Positions 1 to 6,907 of a DNA stretch of 9,255 nt are shown here, piece after piece. How positions within the stretch are numbered: position 1 is the first letter of the stretch; each line of letters opens with the position of its first letter. Made by a program: the position numbers and the translations under genes. Location of the stretch: the NCBI GenBank assembly GCA_023262065.1, contig JALRDW010000245.1, positions 1-9,255 of the forward strand. Direction: 5' to 3'. The DNA comes from Acidimicrobiia bacterium. GTDB lineage: Bacteria; Actinomycetota; Acidimicrobiia; IMCC26256. The notes beneath the pieces were generated by a model. It did no database searches. It saw only the letters and a program-made list of their open reading frames with translations, and was not told the origin of the DNA.

Positions 1-1160
1 CCGTCCTCGTCGGCGCGAGCGACCTCGTGGTCCCGAGTCCGGGCGTCGCGCCGGGCCACCCCGTGCTCGAGGCCGCGGCGGCCGCCGGGGTCCCCGTGCG
101 CGGCGACGTCGATCTCGCGGTCGAGGCCGCCGGTGTCCCGGTGTGCGTGGTCACCGGGACGAACGGCAAGACCACCGTGACCACCCTCATCGCCGCGATG
201 CTCGAGGCGTCCGGCCGGCGGGCGCCGGCCGCGGGGAACATCGGGTGGGCGCTGCTCGACGCGGTGCGCCGACCGATGGACGTCCTCGTCGCCGAGGTCT
301 CCTCGTTCCAGCTCCACACGACGACGGAGGCGTTCGCGCCGCGTGTCGCGGTCCTCCTCAACGTCGCCGACGACCACCTCGACTGGCACGGGTCGTTCGA
401 GGCCTACGCCGACGCGAAGTCCCGCTGCTTCCGGTTCCAGCGGGCCGGGGACCTGCTCGTGTTCAATGCGGACGATCCGGTGGTGGCCCGCCTCGCCACG
501 ACGGCGCCCGGACGTCGGGTGGGCTGCTCGACCGATCCCGGCGCCGCGGAGGGGTACCGCGTCGTCGACGACCACCTCACGACCCCCACGGGTGAGGCGA
601 TCCTGGCGGTGGACGACCTGGCCATGCGCGCGCCCCACGACCTCGCCAATGCCCTCGCGGCGACCGCGGCTGCGCTCGACCTCGGTGCGACCCCGGACGG
701 TGTGCGCGCCGCACTGCGCACCGCCACGAGGCTCCACCACCGGGTGGAGCCCATCGGGGAGACTCGGGGTGTGCGGTTCATCGACGACTCGAAGGCGACC
801 AACCCCCACGCGACGCTCACCGCGCTGGCGGGCTTCGAGCGCTCGGTCCTGATCGCGGGCGGGCGCAACAAGGGACTCGACCTCGGCGTCCTGCGGGGGG
901 CCGCGCCTCGGATCGCAGCGGTCGTCGCGATCGGGGACGCCGCGGCCGAGGTCGAGGCGGCCCTCGCGCCCGTGGTGCCCACGGTGCGGGCCGGATCCAT
1001 GCGCGACGCGGTGCGCTCGGCGGCCGACCTGGCCGCGCCGGGCGATGTGGTGCTGCTGTCGCCGGCCTGTGCATCCTTCGACTGGTACCGGTCCTACGAG
1101 GAGCGGGGCGATGACTTCCGGGCCGAGGTCGAGGCGCTCATCGCGGAGCACGGCGCGTGA
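1..1160 (+). CDS. murD: UDP-N-acetylmuramoyl-L-alanine--D-glutamate ligase (MurD), 5' partial
   Basis: Cytoplasmic ATP-dependent ligase that adds D-glutamate to UDP-MurNAc-L-Ala in peptidoglycan precursor synthesis. The reading frame is open from base 3 and runs off the left edge. The first visible residues read VLVGASDLVVPSPGVAPGHP, which matches the end of the MurD N-terminal domain, so roughly 55-75 residues are missing. The Mur ligase P-loop TGTNGKTT lies at 153-176. Next come NVADDHLDWHG in the central domain, then DDSKATNPHAT and AGGRNKG. The C-terminal signature SPACASFD with YEERGDDF is specific to MurD among Mur ligases. The GTG at 27 sits inside conserved sequence and is not the real start. 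The stop (1158-1160) overlaps the ftsW start as GTGA. All visible key motifs look intact, so this is an edge truncation, not a pseudogene. Confidence 0.96.
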   Translation, partial: VLVGASDLVVPSPGVAPGHPVLEAAAAAGVPVRGDVDLAVEAAGVPVCVVTGTNGKTTVTTLIAAMLEASGRRAPAAGNIGWALLDAVRRPMDVLVAEVSSFQLHTTTEAFAPRVAVLLNVADDHLDWHGSFEAYADAKSRCFRFQRAGDLLVFNADDPVVARLATTAPGRRVGCSTDPGAAEGYRVVDDHLTTPTGEAILAVDDLAMRAPHDLANALAATAAALDLGATPDGVRAALRTATRLHHRVEPIGETRGVRFIDDSKATNPHATLTALAGFERSVLIAGGRNKGLDLGVLRGAAPRIAAVVAIGDAAAEVEAALAPVVPTVRAGSMRDAVRSAADLAAPGDVVLLSPACASFDWYRSYEERGDDFRAEVEALIAEHGA

Positions 1161-2362
1161 CCACCACCACCGGGAGCCGCCGGACCACGGCCCGACGCGC
1201 GAGCCCGGCGACGTCGCGTGACGCCCGGCGCTTCATCCCGGATCTCGTCGCCCGGCGCGGCGGTACCCCCTGGAGCGTCTGCCTCGGCATCGTGGTCGGT
1301 GCGCTGTGCATCTTCGGCACGGTCATGGTGTTCGGTGCGTCGTCGGTCGCGTCGATCGACGAGGGCGGGGATCCGTTCCACTACGTCGCCCGCCACGTCA
1401 TGTTCCTCTCCGTCGGCGCGGTCCTGTACCTCGTGGCGGCACGCGTCGACTACCGCCGGCTCCGGGGGATCGGTGCGGTCGGGCTGGTCGTCGCCACGCT
1501 CATGTGCGCAGCGGTGCTCACGAGCCTCGGCGTGTACTCGGGTGGCGCTCGGCGCTGGCTGGACTTCGGGTTCACGACCTTCCAGCCCTCCGAGGCGGTC
1601 AAGCTGCCCCTGGCGATCGTGCTCGCCGCGTTCCTCACCAAGCGCGAGCAGGCCGGGGAGCTCTCGAGCTTCCGGCGCACGCTCGTGCCCATCGGGTTGC
1701 TCACCGGGTTCATCGCCCTGCTCGTGATGGCCGAACCGGACTTCGACTCGACCCTCGTCATCGTCGGGCTCGTCGCCGGGGTGATGTTCGTGGCCGGGGT
1801 GCCGAGCCGGTGGCTCGTCGGGTCGGCGGCCGCCGGCGCGGCGCTCATCGCGTACGCGTTGGCCCAACCGTTCCGGCGGCAGCGCCTCCTCATCTTCATG
1901 GATCCGTGGCGGGACCCCCTGAACTCCGGGTACCAGTCGATCGCGGCCTCGACCTCGATGGCGATCGGTGGGTGGTTCGGCACCGGACTCGGGTCGAGCA
2001 CGGCCAAGTGGGGGTTCCTCCCCGTGGCCTACTCCGACTTCATCTTCGCGGTCATCGGCGAGGAGACCGGTGTCGCGGGCTGCGTGTTCGTGATCGCCTG
2101 CTTCGCCGCCTTCGGCTGGCTCGGCCTGCAGATCGCGCGGCGCGCGCCGGACCGGTTCGGCCAGCTGCTCGCGGTCGGGCTCACGCTCACGGTGCTGCTG
2201 CAGGCGATGATCAACATCGGCATGGTCGTCGGCATCGTGCCGGTGGCCGGACTCACGCTGCCGTTCCTGTCCTACGGGGGTTCGTCCCTCGTGCTCATGC
2301 TCCTCGCGGCCGGGATCCTCGCCAACATCGCGCGTCAGGCGAAGCCGAGCAGGGCGCGGTGA
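1157..2362 (+). CDS. ftsW: Cell division peptidoglycan glycosyltransferase FtsW (SEDS family)
   Basis: Polytopic inner-membrane SEDS protein that polymerises lipid II into glycan strands at the septum, normally with a class B penicillin-binding protein. The GTG start overlaps the murD stop as GTGA, with GGAG 8 nt upstream. The product is 401 residues: an Arg/Thr-rich cytoplasmic N-terminus of about 35 residues, then about ten hydrophobic segments. Family motifs include FQPSE (142-146), DPW...SGYQ (to about 260), DFIFAVIGEE from Asp294 (equivalent to the essential Asp297 of E. coli FtsW), and LPFLSYGGSS near the C-terminus. The motifs are not all canonical: EPDFDST (193-199) replaces the usual Q/EPDxGT, GYQ is not followed by the usual QS, and PVAYSD (289-294) replaces PEAHTD or PNAHND. 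It could be mistaken for RodA, but its place between murD and murG supports FtsW. Confidence 0.94.
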   Translation: MTTTTGSRRTTARRASPATSRDARRFIPDLVARRGGTPWSVCLGIVVGALCIFGTVMVFGASSVASIDEGGDPFHYVARHVMFLSVGAVLYLVAARVDYRRLRGIGAVGLVVATLMCAAVLTSLGVYSGGARRWLDFGFTTFQPSEAVKLPLAIVLAAFLTKREQAGELSSFRRTLVPIGLLTGFIALLVMAEPDFDSTLVIVGLVAGVMFVAGVPSRWLVGSAAAGAALIAYALAQPFRRQRLLIFMDPWRDPLNSGYQSIAASTSMAIGGWFGTGLGSSTAKWGFLPVAYSDFIFAVIGEETGVAGCVFVIACFAAFGWLGLQIARRAPDRFGQLLAVGLTLTVLLQAMINIGMVVGIVPVAGLTLPFLSYGGSSLVLMLLAAGILANIARQAKPSRAR

Positions 2363-3483
2363 GTCCCGCGGCCCCGCGGCCGCGCGCCGCGACCGTCGTC
2401 ATCGCCGGTGGTGGCACCGGCGGGCACGTCTACCCGGCGGTCGCCCTCGCCGACGCGCTGCGCGCCCGCGGCCATGCGGTCGAGGACCTCCGGTTCGTGG
2501 GTGCGCGCCGGGGCCTCGAGGCCCGGGTCGTTCCCGCCGCCGGGTACCCGCTCACCCTCCTCGGCCTGCGGGGACTCGACCGCGGTCGCGGCCCGGGGTC
2601 GCTCCTGCGCAGCCTCACGGCCGTCCTCGCCCTCATGGCCGGGACCCTCCGGATGGCGGGGACCTTCCTCCTCCACCGCCCGGCGATCGTCGTCGGGGTC
2701 GGCGGCTACGCCTCGGCGCCGTGCGTCCTCGCCGCACGCGCCCTCGGCATCCCGGTGGTGGTGCACGAGCAGAACGCGGGACCGGGCCTCGTGAACCGGG
2801 TCGCCGTGCGTCTCGGCGCCCGGGCGGCGGTCTCGCTCCCGGGCACGCCGCTGCGCCGCGCCGTGCTCACCGGCAACCCGGTCCGGGACCGGATCGCGGC
2901 CGTGGTCCGCGCGCCCGACCCCGACCGACCGCTCCTCGGGGTGGTGGGTGGGAGCCTGGGGGCGGGACGGGTCAACGAGGCCACCCTGGGGTTGGCGGCC
3001 CGCTGGCGGGATCGCACCGACGTGCGCATCCGCCACGTCGCCGGCGCCCGGTTCGTGGACGCGTGCCGCCGCGAGCTCGCGACACGCCGCGATCCGGACG
3101 ACGCGCTCGACTACGAGCTCGTCGGGTACGAGGAGCGCATGGACCGCCTCTACGCCGACGTCTCCCTCGCGGTGTGCCGGGCCGGTGCGGTCACGGTGGC
3201 CGAACTCGCGGCGGCCGGGGTGCCCGCGGTGCTCGTGCCGTGGTCCGGCGCGGCCGGCGACCACCAGACCCGCAACGCCGAGGCGCTCGTCGATGTGGGC
3301 GGCGCCGTCCTGCTCGCCGACCGCGACTGCGCGACCGAGGCCCTCGACGCGCTCGTGACGCCGCTGCTCGCCGATCCGGACCGCCTCGCCCGGATGGGCG
3401 AAGCGGCCCGTACGCTCGCGCGACCGGATGCGGCCGACCGGCTCGCCGACCTGGTCGAGGAGGTGGCCGGTGCCCGCGCCTGA
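2359..3483 (+). CDS. murG: UDP-GlcNAc:undecaprenyl-pyrophosphoryl-MurNAc-pentapeptide GlcNAc transferase (MurG)
   Basis: Membrane-associated GT-B glycosyltransferase that converts lipid I to lipid II on the cytoplasmic face. The GTG start overlaps the ftsW stop as GTGA and gives 374 residues, a usual length. The N-terminal glycine-rich loop is GGGTGGHVYP (17-26). VGVGGYASAP and HEQNAGPG (136-143) complete the acceptor-side domain. The donor domain carries GGSLGA (197-202; GGSQGA in E. coli), CRAGAVTVAEL with Glu282 at the UDP-ribose-binding position, and DHQTRNA (301-307). Upstream, this frame stays open by chance through ftsW to 1306, but that stretch is Arg/Pro-rich shadow sequence and not part of the protein. 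The 3' end overlaps murC by 14 bp. Confidence 0.96.
   Translation: MSPAAPRPRAATVVIAGGGTGGHVYPAVALADALRARGHAVEDLRFVGARRGLEARVVPAAGYPLTLLGLRGLDRGRGPGSLLRSLTAVLALMAGTLRMAGTFLLHRPAIVVGVGGYASAPCVLAARALGIPVVVHEQNAGPGLVNRVAVRLGARAAVSLPGTPLRRAVLTGNPVRDRIAAVVRAPDPDRPLLGVVGGSLGAGRVNEATLGLAARWRDRTDVRIRHVAGARFVDACRRELATRRDPDDALDYELVGYEERMDRLYADVSLAVCRAGAVTVAELAAAGVPAVLVPWSGAAGDHQTRNAEALVDVGGAVLLADRDCATEALDALVTPLLADPDRLARMGEAARTLARPDAADRLADLVEEVAGARA
3458..3463 (+). promoter_or_regulatory. Ribosome binding site of murC
   Basis: AGGAGG lies inside the 3' end of murG, 6 nt before the GTG at 3470. It is the strongest Shine-Dalgarno match upstream of any gene in the window and decides the murC start in favour of 3470 over the in-frame ATG at 3428 or the GTG at 3509. 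Confidence 0.8.
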
Positions 3484-4858
3484 GCAGTCCGGACGACTCG
3501 ACCTCTCCGTGCCGCGCACGATCCACATCGTCGGGGTCGCCGGGCACGGCATGAGCGCCCTGGCCGCGGTCCTCGCCGAACTGGGCCACACCGTGTCGGG
3601 GACGGACCTGGCCCCGAACCGCCGGATGGACCGCCTCGCGCTCCTCGGGGTCACGTGCACGGTCGGGCAGCGGGCGGAGCACGTCCCCGAGGGCTGCGAC
3701 GCCGTCGTGATCTCGACCGCGGTGCCGCGCACCAACGTCGAGGTCGCCGCGGCCGAGGCCCGCGGGATCCGCGTGTACCACCGCTCGGACGCGCTCGCCG
3801 GCGTCGTGGCGGCCCGGCGCGGCATCGGGGTGGCGGGCACCCACGGCAAGACGACGACCTCGTCCATGGTCACGCTCATCCTGCGCGCCGCCGGGCTCCA
3901 CCCGTCGTTCGTCATCGGGAGCGAGCTCCACGAGGTGGGGACGAACGCGGCCATGGACTCGGGGGAGTGGCTCGTCGTCGAGTCGGACGAGAGCGACGGG
4001 TCGTTCCTGAAGTTCGACCTCGATGCAGCCATCGTGACGAACGTCGAGGAGGACCACCTCGGGTACTGGGGCACGATGGCCCGCCTCGAGGCCGCCTTCG
4101 AGGTCTTCGCGAGCCACGTCGAGGGGCCCGTCGTGCTGTGCGCCGACGACCCGGTCACCGCCCGCATGGCAGCCGTGCACCCCCGTGCGGTCACCTACGG
4201 TTGGGCCGAGGACGCCGAGTTCCGAGCGGTGGACTACCGCAGCGGCGCCGGCGGGTCGCGGGTCACGCTCCTGCGGGGCGGCGAGGTGCTCGGCGAGATC
4301 GCGCTCCCGCTGCTCGGCTCGCACAACGCGCAGAACGCGACCGCCGCCGCCGCGCTCGCGATGCACCTCGGGGTCGACTTCGCGACGGTGCGGGACGCCC
4401 TCGCCGGGTTCGGCGGCGTGTCGCGACGGTTCCAGTTCCGGGGCGAGCGCGACGGGGTGACCTACGTCGACGACTACGCGCACCTGCCGAGCGAGATCCG
4501 GGCCACGGTGCGGGCCGCGCACGAGGGCGGGTGGAACCGCATCGTGGCCGTGTTCCAGCCCTACCGCTACAAGCGGACCCAACTCATGTGGCGGGAGTTC
4601 GCCGACGCGTTCGAGGGGGTGGACCACCTCGTGCTCACCGACGTCTGCGGGGCCAGCGAGGAACCGATCCCGGGGGTGACCGGCCGCCTCGTCCTGCGCG
4701 CGGTGCTCGACGCCCACCCGGACCTCCCGGTGACCTACCTGCCGCACCGCGCCGAGCTCGTGACCCACGTCCCCCGATACGCCCGGCCCGGTGATCTCGT
4801 GCTGACCCTCGGTGCGGGCGACCTCACGACGGTCCCGGACGAGTGGGTCGGCGGGTGA
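3470..4858 (+). CDS. murC: UDP-N-acetylmuramate--L-alanine ligase (MurC)
   Basis: Cytoplasmic ATP-dependent ligase that adds the first stem residue, L-Ala, to UDP-MurNAc. The GTG at 3470 is chosen for the AGGAGG 6 nt upstream; the product has 462 residues. The N-terminal nucleotide-binding loop is GVAGHGMS (22-29, normally GIGGIGMS). The P-loop is GTHGKTTTS (123-131). ESDESDGSF and TNVEEDHL mark the central domain, and GVSRRFQ leads into the C-terminal domain. Near the end, LTLGAGD matches the family GAGD motif. Two positions differ from the usual MurC: DDYAHLPSE (334-342) in place of DDYxHHPTE, and FQPYRY (362-367) in place of FQPHRY. The Mpl ligase is a less likely alternative given the dcw setting. 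The stop overlaps murB as GTGA. Confidence 0.95.
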   Translation: MPAPEQSGRLDLSVPRTIHIVGVAGHGMSALAAVLAELGHTVSGTDLAPNRRMDRLALLGVTCTVGQRAEHVPEGCDAVVISTAVPRTNVEVAAAEARGIRVYHRSDALAGVVAARRGIGVAGTHGKTTTSSMVTLILRAAGLHPSFVIGSELHEVGTNAAMDSGEWLVVESDESDGSFLKFDLDAAIVTNVEEDHLGYWGTMARLEAAFEVFASHVEGPVVLCADDPVTARMAAVHPRAVTYGWAEDAEFRAVDYRSGAGGSRVTLLRGGEVLGEIALPLLGSHNAQNATAAAALAMHLGVDFATVRDALAGFGGVSRRFQFRGERDGVTYVDDYAHLPSEIRATVRAAHEGGWNRIVAVFQPYRYKRTQLMWREFADAFEGVDHLVLTDVCGASEEPIPGVTGRLVLRAVLDAHPDLPVTYLPHRAELVTHVPRYARPGDLVLTLGAGDLTTVPDEWVGG

Positions 4859-5802
4859 ACCCCGCCGCGCTCGACGCGGTCGCGGCCGGGCTCGCACCGC
4901 GTCTCGGCGACCGGGTCGCCCGCGGCGCCTCGATCGGCCCGCTCACGACCTACCGGCTCGGCGGTCCGGCCGGGATCCTCGTGCGGGCCGCCGGACCCGA
5001 GGACCTCGTCGCCGTGGCCGAGGCGCGTGCGGCGGCGCCCGAGGTCCCGCTCGTGACGATCGGGCGCGGTTCGAACCTCGTGGTGTCCGACGCCGGGTTC
5101 CCGGGCATCGTCGTCGTGCTCGAGGGCACGTTCGAGGCGGTCGCGGTCGGCGAGTCGTCGGTCTGCGCGGGCGGTGCCGTGCCGCTCCCGGTGCTCGCCC
5201 GCCGGGCCGCCGCCGCCGGGCGCACCGGCCTCGAGTTCTACGTGGGTATCCCCGGGAGCGTGGGCGGTGCGGTCCGGATGAACGCGGGCGGCCACGGTCG
5301 CCAGACCGCGGACGTCCTCGTCTCGGCCGTCGTCGCCGACCTCGGCGGGACCGGTGTGCCCACGGCGCGCGACCTGTCCGCGCTCGACCTCACCTACCGG
5401 CACTCGAACCTGCGGCCCGACGAGGTCGTGACGGGTGCGGACTTCACGGTCGCCGCCGACGACGTGGCCGCCTGCGAGGCGCGCCTGGCCGAGATCGTGC
5501 GCTGGCGGCGGGAGCACCAGCCCGGCGGGGCCAACGCGGGCTCGGTGTTCCGCAACCCGGAGGGCGACTCGGCCGGTCGCATCATCGAGGCCGCCGGGCT
5601 CAAGGGGTTGCGGGTCGGGGGTGCGGTCGTCTCGGACAAGCACGCCAACTTCATCCAGGCCGAACCGGGCGCGACCGCTGCGGACGTCGCCGCCCTGCTG
5701 CGGACCGTGCGCGCCCGGGTCGCCGACGCGACCGGTGTCGTGCTCACCCCGGAGCTCCACTGGCTCGGCCCCGGCGGCTGGGACGCGGCGGGGCCGGCGT
5801 GA
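4855..5802 (+). CDS. murB: UDP-N-acetylenolpyruvoylglucosamine reductase (MurB)
   Basis: FAD- and NADPH-dependent reductase that converts UDP-GlcNAc-enolpyruvate to UDP-MurNAc, the substrate of MurC. The GTG at 4855 is preferred because it forms the same GTGA overlap seen at neighbouring junctions; an in-frame GTG at 4843 would add four residues, and neither start has a clear ribosome binding site. The product is 315 residues, consistent with the shorter type II form. FAD-binding motifs are GRGSNLVVSD and GIPGSVGGAVRMNAGG. Active-site residues are visible: Arg182 in YRHS, Ser230 in NAGSVFRNP (the proton donor position) and Glu300 in the C-terminal PELHWLG. KHANFI is also present. murB lying directly after murC inside dcw is not the arrangement of Streptomyces or Mycobacterium. 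Confidence 0.95.
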   Translation: MNPAALDAVAAGLAPRLGDRVARGASIGPLTTYRLGGPAGILVRAAGPEDLVAVAEARAAAPEVPLVTIGRGSNLVVSDAGFPGIVVVLEGTFEAVAVGESSVCAGGAVPLPVLARRAAAAGRTGLEFYVGIPGSVGGAVRMNAGGHGRQTADVLVSAVVADLGGTGVPTARDLSALDLTYRHSNLRPDEVVTGADFTVAADDVAACEARLAEIVRWRREHQPGGANAGSVFRNPEGDSAGRIIEAAGLKGLRVGGAVVSDKHANFIQAEPGATAADVAALLRTVRARVADATGVVLTPELHWLGPGGWDAAGPA

Positions 5803-6677
5803 CCCCTCGGGTCGACCCGCGGATCGAGGCGCGTCGGGGCGAGGTCGCCCGGGTCGCGGCGCGACGACGGGCGGTGGTCCTCGCCGTGGTCGTGGCGGTG
5901 ATCGCGCTCGTCGGGCTCGTCGCCGCGCTCGTCCACTCCTCGTTGCTCGAGGCCCGGCAGGTGCGGGTCGAGGGCGTGACGGGCGCGCGGGCCGACGCGG
6001 TGTCGCAGTTCGCCGGGGTGCGCACCGGCGAACCGCTCCTGCTGCTCGACACGGACGCGGTGGCCCGCCGGGTCGAGCGGCTCCCGTGGGTCGGGGCGGT
6101 CTCGGTGTCGCGGGGGCTGCCCCACACGGTGCGCATCACCGTCGTCGAACGCGACGCGGTGGCCTGGGCGCGCCGGGTCCCCGCCGTCCCCACGACGACC
6201 TCGGGCGCGCCGCGCCCGAGCGGAGCCACCGGCGGCGCCCCGACGACGAGCGCGCCCACGACCACGACCACGACGGCCTCGGCCGCCCCGCCCCGCCTCA
6301 TCGACCGCAGCGGGCTGGTCCTCGCGACGACGGCGGCGCCCCCGCCCGGGCTGCCCGAGCTGCGGGGTGTCCGGGTGCCGGAGGCCGGTCGACGGATCAC
6401 CCCGGCCGGCGCGGCCCGGGCCGTCGCGGCGATCCCGGAGGCGCTGCGGACCCAGGTGGTGGCGCTCGAGGTGGACGCACGCAGCCGGGATCTCGTCCTC
6501 GTGCTGGCGACCCAGCCCAAGGTCCGGCCCACGGCCCGGCGCATCGTGCTCGGCGACGCGAGCCGGGCCCGCGCCAAGGGGGAGGTCGCCCTCTCGGTGA
6601 TCGCTGCGCTGACCTCGGCCCGGCAGTCGGTCACCACCATCGACGTGAGCGTGCCGACGGCGCCCGCGACCTCCTGA
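5799..6677 (+). CDS. ftsQ: Cell division protein FtsQ (POTRA domain, with Thr/Pro/Ser-rich insert)
   Basis: Bitopic divisome protein that bridges early and late division proteins. The GTG start overlaps the murB stop as GTGA; the product has 292 residues. A basic cytoplasmic N-terminus of about 24 residues precedes one membrane segment (about 25-45). A POTRA domain follows (about 49-120): ARQVRVEGV opens it, LPWVGAVSVSR is the typical second half, and TVVERDAVAW closes it. The FtsQ beta domain then resumes with LIDRSGLVL (from 167) and runs to a final strand resembling IDVSVPTAP. Between them, residues 128-165 form a low-complexity Thr/Pro/Ser/Ala/Gly stretch containing six consecutive Thr (154-159). 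Most FtsQ proteins have only a short loop there. The call rests on POTRA motifs, topology and position before ftsZ, since FtsQ sequences diverge strongly. Confidence 0.9.
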   Translation: MTPRVDPRIEARRGEVARVAARRRAVVLAVVVAVIALVGLVAALVHSSLLEARQVRVEGVTGARADAVSQFAGVRTGEPLLLLDTDAVARRVERLPWVGAVSVSRGLPHTVRITVVERDAVAWARRVPAVPTTTSGAPRPSGATGGAPTTSAPTTTTTTASAAPPRLIDRSGLVLATTAAPPPGLPELRGVRVPEAGRRITPAGAARAVAAIPEALRTQVVALEVDARSRDLVLVLATQPKVRPTARRIVLGDASRARAKGEVALSVIAALTSARQSVTTIDVSVPTAPATS

Positions 6678-6680
6678 GCG

Positions 6681-6706
6681 CCCCGAGCGCGACCCGGGGT
6701 GCTCGG
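6681..6706 (+). other. GC-rich hairpin just after ftsQ
   Basis: CCGAGC (6683-6688) can pair with GCTCGG (6701-6706) around a 12-nt loop; CCCCG (6681-6685) with CGGGG (6695-6699) is a competing stem. It begins 3 bp after the ftsQ stop and lies before the ftsZ promoter, so partial termination or 3'-end stabilisation of the upstream mRNA is possible. There is no U-tract, and chance hairpins are frequent at this GC content. Confidence 0.25.
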
Positions 6707-6718
6707 CGGCCGGGATCG

Positions 6719-6747
6719 TTGCCGCCCGGGGGGCCGTCCGGTAGAGT
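6719..6747 (+). promoter_or_regulatory. Predicted ftsZ promoter (sigma70-like)
   Basis: TTGCCG (6719-6724) and TAGAGT (6742-6747) are separated by 17 bp, a good fit to the TTGNNN and TANNNT hexamers of actinobacterial housekeeping sigma factors. Transcription would begin near 6754, giving a leader of about 170 nt before ftsZ. The site is in the only sizeable non-coding gap of the window. Dedicated ftsZ promoters in the ftsQ-ftsZ gap are known in Streptomyces, which supports the placement. It has not been shown by experiment. Confidence 0.65.
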
Positions 6748-6760
6748 CCGGGCGACTTAC

Positions 6761-6813
6761 CACAGGGCTCCACAACGCTCGACCTCCACCTCATCTCCAC
6801 GGTCCACGTCCAC
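6761..6813 (+). promoter_or_regulatory. C-rich, G-poor segment with five TCCAC repeats in the ftsZ leader
   Basis: In the predicted transcript this segment is about half C and only about one-sixth G, a marked strand asymmetry for such a GC-rich region. TCCAC occurs at 6769, 6785, 6796, 6803 and 6809. It is likely to be weakly structured RNA. It could be a Rho loading (rut-like) site or a protein-binding single-stranded leader; both are inference. Confidence 0.35.
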
Positions 6814-6831
6814 CGCGCGAGCACCTCGCAC

Positions 6832-6871
6832 GGTCGACCACGGGTCGACCTCGAGGGTTCCGCCTCGGAGG
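6832..6871 (+). repeat. Cluster of short palindromes in the ftsZ leader
   Basis: Two perfect copies of the palindrome GGTCGACC lie at 6832-6839 and 6843-6850, with starts 11 bp apart (about one helical turn). CCTCGAGG (6849-6856) overlaps the second copy, and CCTC-G-GAGG (6863-6871) follows. As DNA this could be a paired operator. As RNA the two GGTCGACC copies could form an 8-bp stem with a 3-nt ACG loop. No known regulator is recognised. Confidence 0.45.
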
Positions 6872-6882
6872 TGAGGGTTCCG
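6853..6882 (+). repeat. Direct repeat GAGGGTTCCG, 20-bp period
   Basis: GAGGGTTCCG occurs at 6853-6862 and again, identical, at 6873-6882. The 20-bp period is about two helical turns. The copies flank the CCTCGGAGG palindrome (6863-6871). An operator or local duplication are the simplest readings; function is unknown. Confidence 0.4.
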
Positions 6883-6907
6883 TCCGGTCGGGGGCCGGGG
6901 CCACGCC

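Noticed and set aside
3428..3469. An ATG start for murC 14 codons upstream
   Set aside because: The extra residues have no similarity to MurC, and the AGGAGG lies inside this extension, correctly spaced for the GTG at 3470.
1306..3483. A 725-codon open frame that would fuse an unknown N-terminal half to MurG
   Set aside because: The first 351 codons lie out of frame within ftsW and are Arg/Pro/Gly/His-rich, as expected for a shadow frame of GC-rich coding DNA. MurG has a proper GTGA-coupled start at 2359.
6757..6765. TTACCACAG as a DnaA box
   Set aside because: It matches TTATCCACA only if a base is deleted, and no cluster of such boxes is present.
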